This document shows positions 37,879 to 50,835 of a stretch of 64,000 nt of DNA, one piece after another. The DNA comes from Phycomyces blakesleeanus NRRL 1555(-) (taxonomy: Eukaryota; Mucoromycota; Mucoromycetes; Mucorales; Phycomycetaceae). Both the position numbers and the translations under genes were made by a program. Position 1 is the first letter of the stretch; every line of letters begins with the position of its first letter. Location: the NCBI RefSeq assembly GCF_001638985.1, contig NW_017265134.1:930001-994000 (forward strand), in the 5' to 3' direction. Under the pieces are notes generated by a model, which was not told where the DNA came from, searched no databases, and saw only the letters and a program-made list of their open reading frames with translations.

Positions 37879-40800
37879 CTAGATCTACTGAATATTTTTT
37901 ACGAGCAATTTTCCCAGCGGCATAATAAACAATAACAACCATAATAATAATGTGGGTTTTGTACGATCGTTCGCCTTCCTAGCATATTATCGAAATATAA
38001 AGAAAGAAAGAAAGAAAGAAAGAAAAAACAGAAGAGGTATAGACAGGGAGCTTGGACAATAATCATATATATTATATTTAAACCTAGCGATCTATAAAAT
38101 AAAATAAAATAAAGTAAAATAGTGCTATACAGGTGTTCTACTGAATGTATAGTGAGCGTTAATGCGCCAAAGGAACTCTCAATAGACACAAGGGCTCCTT
38201 TATAAGTTGACAAAAGAATTTTGAAAAATAGGAAATATATATATATATATGTTTCAATTGTCATTTTATTTTATTTTATATGCATATTTATTACATAATA
38301 TCACAGAAACGTACACTCAAGTTGAAGGGTAAATTTGTGGCCAGTTATATATTTTTTATAACCAAATACTTCCCATCCCAGTATCTGTGTAATAGGTTTA
38401 CGTTGATTTGTCAAGGTGCGAACTATACACTTGAAAACGCAATCTGTATCTTTAATCGTCGAAATATATCCTTTTCTCTTTCAGGTATATTGATGGATCA
38501 ATGGTACCAATTCACAAGAAAAATATCAAGTAGTAGCTTTGGTTGTATAACAGGGGTACTGTACTGTTACTCAAAGACTACCCATTACATTACTAGAACT
38601 TGAATTGTGGAGGTAAGGGTATACTCGTGTGATACACTCATCCATTTTTTTGGCAGTATTTTATTATTAAGTTGCCCAAATACAGACTGTGGCTCTTAAA
38701 ATAATGAGAGTTAAGTGCCTGGAGATATATATATATACGTAAACATAAAGTAATAAAGCTAATGCATACAATGAATATATTGTGGTTTTTTCAGGACACA
38801 ACATTTTGCCCTGAAGGATTAGAAAAAGACACCAGTCCAAACAGGTAGCCACAATTGATTAGTCTGGTTGTATAGAAATAGCGTACCCCACCAAGAAACG
38901 TAGTTCCCGTAATATTGCTACAAAGTTTGATCCACAACCCAAAAGAATGCGTGTAACCATAAAATACTAATCACGAGTGACGTTGCATACGTTCAGGCTG
39001 CCCAGGCTGTCCTGTCAGGCTCTCCATAAGGTTTCCCTTTTGAATTTTATTTGTTATATGATGTTTTTTTTTTTTTGAGAATTTTGAATTTTTCTAAAGT
39101 GAGAGATGGGAAGAGCCCAAGAAAGCACATTCCGTAGCTACGTTTTCGGAAAGAGATAGGACAGATTTGAAGACTTCTTGGCTCTACTAGGGAGGAAAGT
39201 GACCTAACGTCAAACAGGAAACAATGGGGAGATAAATTGGAGAACGCGCTGGAGTGCAGCGAAAACGAGAAGAGATAGCGTAGAGATTGACCGAGAGGGT
39301 GGGTGGGGACATAGAGGGGGACCGTTACATATTGACTAACTCTTCACACTGTCTTCCCTGACCAAAGTGAGATATGTGCTAAAGAGCCATGTTTTTGATG
39401 TTTTGAAGGAGGAATTGTGGAACCTCCAAAGAACGAAAGAAAAAAAATCACTGGGAATCAAATTCAAGTTACTCGCTTTCATCACTTCTCGGGAACCGTC
39501 CGTTCCCGTTCCTCAGTTACAGCCCAGCAAGGTGCACTGTATTTCAGACACTGTATTGATGCATCTTGCTCCACACTGTGACACACAATCACATACTTTG
39601 TATGGTCTATTGTGTATCCCACATCCATACACGCATATATATATATATATATATAATATGAATCCAATCATAAACCAAGCTTGAGAGTGTTACTTTTAAG
39701 ACTTCTTCTCGTTATCTTGGTATTTAGAATTCACATAAGAATAACAAGAATACACCCGGGACCCTCTATAATAGTAACAGTAACGATTCTTTTTAAACAC
39801 AAGAAAAGGTACAAAGACAAGCAGTACAAGTCCCTCTTTGTTGCTAGTGTTACTGTTACTGTTTTTTTTACATAAGCAAAAAAAAACAAGGTTGTCTTGT
39901 AAATAATATGGACATCACCCAAATATATATTATACACTAGAAAGCGTATCTAATTCTATGCTTAGCACAAAAGGAGTACATAGGTTCTATTTGTCTATAT
40001 AAACATAAAAACTCATACCATTACGACAGGCTTACAAGTATAAATCCAAGTTTCTCTTCTCTTTTTTCTTAAAAAGAAAGAGGTTTACAATTTAGCCGAG
40101 AAAATATCAAAGTTACTTACAAAAACTTGTGATATGTGTACTGTAAGCCTTGTTACAAGATGAATATATATATATAATCTGTGTGTGTGTGTATGTCTAT
40201 ATCCTTCTTTGGAATGGGAACACAATAAAGGTGATGAGGGAAAACAGTGAATAAGAAATCAAGAGGAGACTAATATTTTCTTTAAACAAAAAAGAAGGGG
40301 GTTTCAGATAACCTCCTCACCTGTGTTTCATCAATTGACAGGAGACCAAGGTTATAAAATTGTGGGATATCTAGAAGAACAATAGGTTTTGCATTATTGA
40401 TATATAAATGTATATTGAGAAATACCCGGCTAATTCACCTTGAAATGCAAATAATTTAGCCTGTTTATAATCTTACAACTCAAAAGAATCATATATAAAT
40501 AATATAATACATATATATATATATATAAATCAAATGGAATATATGAGAAAAACAGAGTACTGGTAATAAATAAAATCAAATATAAAAGTATAGAAAAGGT
40601 ATGTCAAATGGTGGCGTCTATCCATGTTAGTACGCAATTTTTGTTACTGCTTTCAAGGAATAATAATAAAATGATATATACATATATATCTATCCAATCG
40701 TTTGTTAATGAAGTCTTTTTTTTTTAAAAAAAAAAAAAAGAGAAGAAAAGAGAAAGAAATGGTTTCAATATTTCATTGAGAATTTAACTTATATGTAAGA

Positions 40801-41010
40801 TTGAAAGTGGAGAAAGCAAAAGGATGATTTTTTTCGTTAAAAAAAAAGAAGGAATATGTTGCTCTTCTTTGTAACAGAATAATAAGAGGGACTACGGTGA
40901 AAAATAACAAGAAAAGGGTATGGGTGTGAAAGAGTGAAAGTGAAAGTGAAATTGGGAGTGGGAGAATGAGGGAGAATATTGGTTATTTGGAAAGTTATAC
41001 GCAAAGTAGA
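37879..41010. other. 3.1-kb gene-free stretch
   Basis: No gene is supported. 38280-39600 is less AT-rich than usual intergenic DNA here and may hold eroded coding or element sequence, but the frames are broken or lack ATG starts. For example, the 39367-39684 (+) frame begins at GTG and shows no domain. The remainder is AT-rich with a T9A15 junction at 40716-40739. Confidence 0.45.
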
Positions 41011-44000
41011 TCAAGCAACTGTGGCAGGGATAGAGTCTGCTCCCGCTGAACTCTGAGTATGGTGGCTACTTGCAGTGCCTGTTCTTCTCAATGGATCCAA
41101 GCTACGTCTTTCGCTTTGTTCGTGATTGTCTATAAATGAGTTGCCACCCATGTAAGACATTCGCCCAGACATGATAGAGCCAGTATCATTGTCAAGGTTT
41201 GCTTGAGAGTTAGACCATTGTGGCAGCGTTAAAGGTTGATGTTGGTTTGTAATGCGACTCATACACATTGCGGATCTACAATAAATACATATACATACGT
41301 GAGTTGTCTATTGTACAAAGTAAACATCGTTACTACTTACAATTTCTTTTCCACAAAAGACGCCAGCGTCTTTCCTCTCAATTTATCGCCGTAGCGTGAA
41401 CGAGGTAATTGGTTACTGTTGACAATTACTACAGTGTCAACCAAGAAAGAGTGTCCCTCAAGTACAGTATTGACAATCATAGGAATGGCTGCCAATGCTT
41501 GTTCTTTTGCCTTGATAGCTGCAACCACTACTACTTCTGACCCAGCCTGGAAGACATGACTATTCAAAATAGTTAACAAATTGTATTGAATCGATTCTTT
41601 TCTTTACAATATTTCTCAACTTACCATCCTCCAACAGGAATACCCGGATGAGATCTTTCAATAGTATTTTCAATATCAATTGGGAAGTGGAGCAGTCTGT
41701 TGACCTCAATAGTCTCACTAATTGCGCCCAATACAAACAAACACTGTCCTTCCTCCACCACAGTTTGTTGAGTGCCTGTTTGGCGCTGGACATTCCACAA
41801 GAAACCTAGATCGCCTGTACGCATATACTTGACGCGTGGATCCGCACCAGAAATCGTGGCTTCGAACCGAGCTGCATGGCTGGCTTCATTGAGTCCATAA
41901 AGTGTCTGGATATTGCAATCTGAAGCAACCCAGATCTCTCCAATTACATTACTTGGGCAGAGCATTTGGGTTTCTGGATTAACAATTGCAATCATCGTAT
42001 TGCTTGGGACAATTCCTGAATCATGTAAAAGTACGCCTGAAGTGTCTTCTTCTGGACTCAATGGACGCACAATTCCTTGGCGTAACCAGGCAAAATCAAC
42101 AAACAGTGAAATTGGTTCAACTAGCATGTAAGAGCGCGTAGTGACCATTGGGTTTGAAGCATGGCTGTATACGGTGTTGATTGCTTCCTTTTCAAGTCTA
42201 GTTATTGCAAGATAACGGGTAATATGTTGGTCTATTGATAGCCAAAATTGAATAATAATAACATCATTAGACCCTTATTTTTTTTGTTTATGGTTGCAGT
42301 GAAAACACTGTGATACTCTACATACACAGCACTGGTTTTGGTCTATCGTCCGTAGTCACCATCATGTTTTGTACATTGTGCAAAACAACCCTACGAAGGT
42401 CGCTCTGGCTAATTCGGTTCATAGCATACTGTAGTAATGGGTGAGAAACACACACGTCCTTGGCTACACAGTAATGGTAATAGTCATCGTTGTTATTGTT
42501 ATTATTATGATTCTTTGTAAAGGATAAAAAAAATCTAAATATATACAAATGTTTTTCTTTCTTTTTATTATTTACCTTTGTACCGCTGAATCAACTCAAA
42601 GTAGGCAAGTGGGTTAGTATAGAAATCTTCGTCCGATATTGTGACAGTAGGACAGCCTGTTACAAAAGCATTAGTTCATCCGATTAAACAATTCTTTTAG
42701 ATGGGATATCAGATATCTTACCAACATAGACACCACAGAATGCAGAATGTAAAAGACCAAGGCCAAATGTTCCATAAATACTTGCAACAACCAAGCTTCG
42801 TTGAAACTTCATCTGACATGTCATCTTTTGGGTTCTGCACTGTGCCAAGATCGTATCATGTCCCAAGGTAGCATACACACGGCGCATGTCTGCCGAGTAT
42901 TGCACTGAAATCAAGGCCGGAGATTTATCGGAAAGCCATTCTGGCTGGACCATAAATCCGCTTTCTTTACCCAAAAGTTTGTTAAACTTGGGTGCCTTAC
43001 TAACCGAGCTTTGTTCTGGCATTTTAAAATTAGCTTTTCGATATTGAGCCAAGACTTGCTTGACAACCGGGCTAACTTGTTTGTTCTTTAGAATGTCCTC
43101 AGCCCTGGTGTTGGTCAGGATGTACGAAATTGACAGGTCATGTAAGGCAGCAAACATTGACCCAACATCGTCCTGAATACGTTGAGGGTGTTGGTCTGGA
43201 TCTGGAGGTGGGCAAGTGACGACTATGATTCCAAGTGACAGACAGGCATATATGGATATAATGAAATCAATACCGAATGGGATGAACAACAACACCTTTT
43301 GGTTGCGCTTAAGACCGAGTTTCTTTTGAAGGAAATTAGCCACAGTTGCGATCTTTGTGCTCATCTTGCGCCATGTGTACGACTTTGTCGGTAAAGACCC
43401 ATTTGATTGAGTCAAGACGGTAAATGCGGTTTCTTCGGGATGCAAAGAAGTACGCCAGATGAAGAGGTCGATGATATTAGTAAACTTGGAGAGATCAAAA
43501 TCTGTACGTTCGTCCAAAACGGAACGGATGATTTCCATGCCGGTGTGCTGCGGCTGAGGACGTGCAGATATGATACCCATACTAACACCCTTTTCATATG
43601 CTACATAAGAGCGCCATATGTCTAGATTAGGGTCATCACTTGTAGCTACACCAAAGACTGTGCGGTCCACATCCATCTTCAGGTATCTAAGGTTCATCTG
43701 GCCTGCCAAGAAGGCACGTTTTGTCATCATGGCATGCAAATATCTACGTCCGTTTTTCATGCTTCGGGGAAGATTATTTGGTCCCACAACAACTGCTGCA
43801 TATAAACGTAAACCATGGTATCCAAGAGCCAAGTCAACAACACTGTTAATAAGTCCAGGCAGTTCCTCGCGCGTAGCAGCTGATTCAAATGCCAGCACAG
43901 GTAAATTCTGAGAGTTCAAGGTAATATCGAAAAATACGCTGCACATCGAAAATGACACCATTGAAAGAAAGAAAGAAGTAAAGAAAAAAGAAAAAGTAAG

Positions 44001-46663
44001 CCAATACCATTCTCACTCTCACTCTCACTCTAAAAAAACATTTAGCCAAAATGTTCCTTACCATGAATCCAAGCGAGTGTTCTTTGTAATAGTCTCTACC
44101 AAACTTGAGGCAAAATGAACCTCGGTCAAGCCAAGTCCTTCACCTAGGCGCTGTTGGCGTATACGCTCTTCATATGTACCAAATACTACCAAGCGGCCAC
44201 CAATCAATTTTCCTACAAGACCAGTACGAAGAAACTCTTGATCATAAATCTCTGGGTGAAGAGTGTCAGGTTGAACTATGATTGGGCGTGCATGAAATAT
44301 AGCTGAACTGTGCTTTGGTAAGCCCCAGAATCCTCCGGGAACAGATGGAGCATCTATCCACACTTCACCAATAGTATCTGCTGCACATATAGCAGTTGTC
44401 TCTGGATCCACAATTGCAACCGTTGCTATTGAACATTTGGTATTAAATTGCGTCCAATATGTATATATCAGCATTTTTCAAATTCCCGGACGCATATTTT
44501 CCTTACTAATACCTTTTCTTTCTTTCTTTATATTTAGCTCTTATTTACCTTGGGGTATTACAAACCCAAACGATCCCATACGAACTTGGCCTGGTTGATT
44601 AAAATGCTCAGAAATCTGGTCTGGACTTCCAGCTGCCAGCACAACCACCTTGTTCAGACGCAACGCATCAGCATCTAATACGCACTCCCATACATCACGA
44701 GAATGACCAGAAGCCAAGGTCGAAGTCATTTTACGTGTAGATGATGGCTGATAATCTTGGTCTTGTTCTTGGTCTTGATTATTTTCTGAATCCAGAGGTT
44801 CTTCAGACCATTCTTCCAAAACAGCAGGTCCAAGGTAATCTCTGAAACTCAGCAGCATACCACCATGTTCTGGTAAGGAAGCTACTGGACAGACAACCTC
44901 CAGTGGGTCTTCTGTATTTCCAAGAGGGCGTAGTAGTTCCTCGGCAATGAATTCATTTACTTCTGGCTGAACTATGATGGTGTCAATCATCAACAGACGT
45001 AGCTCTGATAGATTTGGGACCACTTTCTTGCTAACAAATTGAACCTCTTTTGGATGAGCCTGATAAAGTTTGGTCGCAAGTTTGAGACCAGGATAATCGG
45101 CCAAGGCAATGGTAGCTATTATTTGTAGAAAGGATAATTGTGTGTGCGTATGTGTGTTTTAGGTTGATCTGTCCAGATAACAAGGAACCAAAGATATTTA
45201 CCACTGTATTTCGATAAAACATACACCCAAATGGCAGGTGTTTCCATAATGCTGGCACTGGCAAAGATCGTGTGGTTTCCCGAAAACACAGAACACAAGA
45301 TGGACAATACCAAACCCACCTGCTGGCGTGGCTCAAGATAACTGACAACTACATCTACAGGCTGAGGGCCTGCCATTCGTTCGATAACCATTTCACCTTG
45401 CTCATTCACAGCAGCGCAAGTTTCTGTGGTAGCCGCCTTGTACACTCTGCATTGGGCCATCAAAGTCTTGTGGGTGATTGCGACACCCTTGAGTTCGCCA
45501 TTTGCTGCTTTTACATATTCAATGTAAGCCAATTCAGGCACCTTGAGGTCGGGATAACCAGATGATTTCTGGCTAGGATACCACGATCCAAAATCATTGG
45601 TCTTCCACCATTCGATGTTCTTTGGGAAATCTACCTGGCGAGCCTGCATGTCTTTTGTGAATGCCTTGAGGTTGTGCTCGGTTGTCAATACAAGACGAGT
45701 GGCAGACAAATTCAATACGAATGCCAATTCTGCCAATTCATCAGCAGCATTAATGGGTACAGCCACCCGACCAGACAAAAAGCAACCAAACAATGCGATC
45801 GTAAATTCAATTGCCTCTGATTTGCGGTAGATGAGAGCCACCCGATCACCAAGTTTAAGATCCGATTTTTCACGAATGACCTTTGCTACCTTTTCTGCTC
45901 GAGCAAGCAGCTTCTCCCAAGTGAGACTCGTGGTTTCTTTACCCTTTGAATCGACTGTCGTGAATGCAGGCATTGCTCTAGAAAGACTGTTGTTGGCAAC
46001 TCGATACCGCAATACCTGTGCTAAATTCTCGCACTGGGTGAGTTCTACATAGTCAATATTATCAGGGTCCAGAGGAACATCACGTGGGACAAGCGGTGGA
46101 TCTTGGCGACCTGCCAGATCAGCCAGCAGGAACTGTTCATCAAGACTGACAGTGGGTGCTGGAATTGATTCAATTGCTTTGAATGTTGTGGCCATCATTG
46201 TGTTTCCATAACGACTGCGAACTTTGCTTAATTGATGGGACCGTTGAAGAAGAGTGAGGCGTGGATCAACAACTGTATTATTCGTAAAACGTGGCTGTAT
46301 ACTTCTGTTGGATACTGAGATGATGGAAGGTGCTCTTCCCGAAGATATATGGCCAGATTCACTTTTGGGGTAAGAATTGTCTAGAAAATTAGATATTATA
46401 GAGATACAAAGATTGATTCAATAACTGCAATTAATAGGCTTGTCTTGTAGACTTCATTCCGTATAATAAATAGAATGCATAAAATATAGAGAGGGCCCTT
46501 TTCTTCTTCTTCTTCTTCACGCTAATTATTTTATTGTGCGTTGTATATGTATATATGTTTGTGCGTTTGTGTGTGTGTGTGTATTGGTGAGCGAAAACAG
46601 AACAACATAAATAAAGAAAAATAAAAAGGAAGGATATCGATAGGAATCGATAAAGAGATATAG

Positions 46664-46708
<45 letters not shown>

Positions 46709-47902
46709 TAGAGAGAGAACAAGATTTGGAGCAAATATTGGCTTTATCAAAATAATAACAATAACAATATAATAAAAGAAAAAGGAGAATATCTGCGAAT
46801 GCATATTATAATCTTACTGACCCCATTCAACCGACTGATCGTTCCGTCCATATGACTGACGCATTGAAGCATCTGAACTATCAGTAGTAAATTCGCTATT
46901 CTGGCGTCCGTGTACAGGAGGTCGTCCATTATACGGATAGTTTGATCTAGGATTAGCGTACATCATGTTTGGATCTTGACGATTATCTTGATAAGCGCCG
47001 TTTGCGCCATTGGGATGACCCGTCGGACGATAGTAGTTCCCGTTTGGTCTATTCATTGGAACTGGTCTGTACATTGGTCTCTGCTGACCAGTTGTGGGTC
47101 GAGGAGTATTATACATTGGACGTGGAGGATAGGCACCTCCGTGTGTTATCGGTGCCGGACGATAACCACCTCCTGAAGGTGGGCTTGGCTGAGGTCTCTG
47201 TTGCTGCTGGGTTTGAGGCTGAGGCTGATATCCATAAGGATTGGGTGAATGTCGCATAGGGGATGGAGGACCAGCGTTTTGAGGAAATGAAGGTCGTGGT
47301 GCCATACGTGGGTCATAAGGACGGCCGGGTGCTGATGGATGATAATAAGGTCCTTGTGCGGGGTGACCCATAGGAGCCTCTACTTGTCGTATAGGCTGAC
47401 CATAATGAATCTGCTGTTGTTGTAATGGTTGTTGTTGTAATGATTGTAATGGCTGTGATGTTTGTGTGTAAGGGCGATATGGGATAGTAGGGCTGGGATG
47501 AGTGCGGGGATAATTGTTATTGTTACTGTTGTTGTAAGATGCTGATGACTCGCTAGCAGCTCTTTCAAGTTGCTGCTGCTGAAAGTTTTCTTCCATATAG
47601 CCAGCTCCCCGCGATGACCGCGTGGGAGAATGGGTGGGTGAAGGCAGATAGTCCAAGAAATCGACAACATCTGCTGCACTTGGTTCAGGACCATAGTCAT
47701 AGTCTTCATCTTCCCGCTGACTGATTACCGACCCACTACTGCTCGTCTTTGATGGTTCAGGTGCACTGTACTGTTCTAGGAGGTTGGTTCGTTTTTTTTC
47801 GAAGCCCTTTTGAGTAATGTCTCCATCTTCTAGTTCTAACTCAAGGTCTCTTAGTTTCTCAAGAAGCTCGGGTGGTAAATCCCGGGAAGACTCTGCTGCC
47901 AT
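41011..47902 (-). CDS. DIP2: DIP2/Cps1-type protein: DMAP1-binding domain plus two adenylate-forming domains
   Basis: DIP2-family proteins (fungal Cps1/Mug62 relatives) carry two adenylate-forming domains related to fatty acyl-AMP ligases; yeast and animal members affect diacylglycerol levels. Exon 1 (46822-47902) begins with the DMAP1-binding domain: LPPELLEKLRDLELELEDGD, then ITQKGFEKKRTNLLEQY. A Pro/Gln/Tyr-rich disordered region of about 300 residues follows. Exon 2 (45202-46380) starts the first adenylation domain (LTWEKLLARAEKVAKVIREK, DRVALIYRKSEAIEF). The second starts near 43450 (TAFTVLTQSNGS, then LGLKRNQKVLLFIPFGIDFI). The phosphate-binding loops are degenerate: YIEYVKAANGELKGVAITH and LISVQYSADMRRVYATLGH. 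The first keeps a KG before V, the second does not. That is common in this family and points to altered catalysis. The start ATG at 47902 opens the DMAP1 block; the stop is at 41011. The product is very long, roughly 1,900-2,000 residues. Middle exon limits are approximate. Confidence 0.93.
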
Positions 47903-48883
47903 GGCTAAGTAATGTGATGAGCAAAGGATTCCTTCTTTTTTTATTTCTCGATGCAGAGAGGTGTTATTTCCAAAGTCTTTTTTTTATTTTAATTTTATTT
48001 TATTCTAATTTATTTTGCTTTTTTTCTATCTAAAAAAAAGTATATATATATACATATACACGTGACTTGAAGGCTAACTTTCACCGCAGCCTAAAACAAC
48101 AGGGCAGAACGTGGAAAGTGCGTACTCCTTTAAACTCAACGAGAGGAAATGGGGAATAGTTTATAAAAGAAACAGATACCAAGGGATATTATGATGTACT
48201 AGCAGTAAACTCCTACCGAGCATTTTCTGATATTAGAGGCTATAGTAATTTATACCTGCATATAAATACCGTAGACCAAAAGCCATTTTTTTTCTTGAAT
48301 ATTAAAAGCTGACAATTTTTATTTGATTATGCTAAATGACAATGCTATTTTAGTGAGTACAATTTTGGCTTGACAATCAGTGTAAGATTTGAATTTCAGT
48401 AAGAAGTAAAGAATGAAGCTACGGGCTATGATCTTTGATAGCTTTGGATTTAATAGTTTGGTTTTGTATAAAAAGGCACTGGCTTATGCAGCCTAATATA
48501 TATACATATTTTTTAAAAGGCAAATTCAAAGCGGAAAAAGTAGTATTATATGGAACAATTACTATTTTTATTTTCATTCGATTTTGGCTTCATCAAAGAA
48601 AAGCAAGATAAGCCAGCAAATGAACTGGATTTTAGTAGCTAAAGGAGTTATAAACCATAAGTTTTAGAGACCTAAATGGAAAATTCCAAGTTATTTCGAA
48701 TATATGGCCTTAATAAGCAATTTATAATAAGTCATTCGTTTTCTTGCTCGACTACTTGATATTTGTAGTAGGGTGATTACGATAATGCGTCTAGAGTCAG
48801 AAGACTAAAACAACAGCTATAGAGAGATATGTAACTATTACATCTGACTAACATGCTCCGTTTTTTTTTATACTGGTTTCAAT
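47903..48883. other. Intergenic between DIP2 start and PLPBP stop
   Basis: AT-rich DNA without coding signal. The first ~200 bases should contain the DIP2 promoter. Confidence 0.5.
48059..48064. promoter_or_regulatory. CACGTG E-box upstream of DIP2
   Basis: A CACGTG followed by AC lies 157 bases upstream of the DIP2 start codon, the same core as found before the choline kinase. A role is inference. Confidence 0.3.
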
Positions 48884-50110
48884 CTATTTCTTTCGTGCGC
48901 CAAAGATCTTGCTGCCCACTCTCACATTCGTAGATCCAGCTTCCAATGCTTGCACAAAGTCATCAGACATGCCCATGCTCAGTTCCAAGCTTTTGCCAGG
49001 GATTTCAGCCTCAACTGTTTTCTTACACTCCACCAAACACTATTTGATCCAATTCATTAGCCCCAAGTCAAACATGCTTGTAAGAAAAAAATAATCATCT
49101 TTACTTCAAAGTCAGGATTTTTCTCGGCTGGTTCACGTCCAAACATGCCAATCGTCATTAGACCCTGGAGACTAAGTTGGGGACAGCTTTCGATAATGTG
49201 TTTGCACACGGTTGTGGCATCAGATGGGCTTGTACCACTCTTAGCTGGAACAATAAGAAATTTAGACAGGACACAAAGAAGAAAAAAGAAAGAAAAGAAA
49301 GAAAGGAGAAGAGATGATATTGCCTGTATTTACTTGCCTTCTTCATTGCTAGTATTGATCTGTACAAACACTCTCAATGGTTCATTTCTACCGACAGAAA
49401 CACAGGCCTTATTGAGCGCATCAGCTTTCTTTGAGCTATCGACAGTCTCAACAGCAAACAGATTGGGAATGCCTACCAAAGACAAATAACCTTTCTTACT
49501 TTGTGTTCTTGTGTAAAGATTTGTTTCTAAAGAAAACCCCTATTGTGTGCGTGTTTTTTTTTACCTGCCACAGCCTTGCACTTGTTACTCTGTAGATGGC
49601 CAATAAAATGCCATTGGATGTCTCGTGGGAGCTAAATAGGACAATAGTTATAGTTATGGTTTGTGAGGTACAAGTTGAATAGCTTACCTTCTCACTCTTA
49701 TCAACCAATTCTTGGACCTAGTTTGGTTGTTAAATATCACGTGCATTATAGATAGATCCAAACTCACGTAATTTTCTCCAAAGTGTCTCTGTCCAGCTTC
49801 GTAGCAATACATCAAGTCTTCAGCAGGTTTGTATTTGCTAACTGCAACCAGACGTGCCTGTAGTATAATTTATTTATTTATTTACACAGACAGAAAATCC
49901 AGAAAGATAGATATCGTCAATTGACTGTAGAGAGAGAAAAAAGAAAACTAGGTTGTTTTGACTTGCTTCTCTTTTTCCTTCGACTGCTTTGACAACTTGT
50001 GCCTGAACCTCCTTGAGGTTCTCGACTACTTGCCACTGTCTCTCGGTTGTCATTGTGAAATGTCGCTTTGGAATGGGGTTAATAGCCAGTCGACGAAGGG
50101 TCACAAGCAT
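48884..50110 (-). CDS. Pyridoxal phosphate homeostasis protein (YggS/PROSC/YBL036C family)
   Basis: This family binds pyridoxal 5'-phosphate without known catalysis and keeps free PLP in balance. The gene is split into about seven small exons read right to left from the ATG at 50110. The PLP-binding lysine lies in [15 protein letters not shown], followed by [20 protein letters not shown]. The next blocks are [24 protein letters not shown], [11 protein letters not shown] and [20 protein letters not shown], which is the phosphate-binding end of the barrel, then [10 protein letters not shown]. The order and spacing match the whole family. The N-terminal ~20 residues ([18 protein letters not shown]) are basic and could be a mitochondrial presequence. 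A second Met (MTTERQ) just after would give a cytosolic form, so dual targeting by alternative starts is possible. Confidence 0.93.
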
Positions 50111-50835
50111 AAAAGTTGTTATTTTGGAAATTATTTATTTTTCACCTGTTGTGCACACATTTTACATGAATCTCAAAAACGGTAAGGGCGACGTCATCCA
50201 TTTGAGAAAACAAGTCTATAGAGCCCTTTGTTGTTGTTGTTGTTGTTGCTATAAAATATATTTAGTTCTGAAATGCACAGTTGTTTTGAAGTACATGTAT
50301 AAAATGAACAGATCTGATTATTGGCTATTTAAACGATACAATTGTACTTTTTATATATAAGAATTTATATATTCTCTTGGTCTTGTCAGATGATTGGAGA
50401 ACCGTTCATAATCACACCCATATATTTCCCTTTGATGCTTAAAAAAAAAAAAAAAAGGTTTGGTTATCAAAACAGTAAGCTGGTGTAATCGGCATCTCAA
50501 CTAAAAAATATATAGATAAAAATAACCCAAAAAAAAAGGATGGACCTGCCAAGCCAGAATGAACAAATAGGATCCCAGTCGACAATCGTTCTCTTTAGGT
50601 CATTCCTTTTATATATATATATATAAAGTACAGCTGTGGATGCTAAACTTTAAAAGATATAGTTATTTCTGTACCAGAGAGAAAGGAAACACCTTTTAAA
50701 GAAATCCGGATAAAAACATAGAATCTATAGATATATAAACCCCTTTACGATTTCACGTCTCTTTCCTTCTCTCTTTCACTTGCGTTTCTTTATACAAAGA
50801 AAAATCATTCTTCAATCATAAATCAATCATAAATC
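50111..50835. other. Divergent intergenic region between PLPBP and the MGCC protein
   Basis: The region holds a GTT repeat (50230-50247), A-runs and AT repeats. No gene seen. The last 80 bases, pyrimidine- and ATCAAT-rich, are the likely leader of the next gene. Confidence 0.5.

Noticed and set aside
39367..39684. 105-codon plus-strand open frame in a less AT-rich block
   Set aside because: It starts at GTG, ends in a microsatellite and matches no family.
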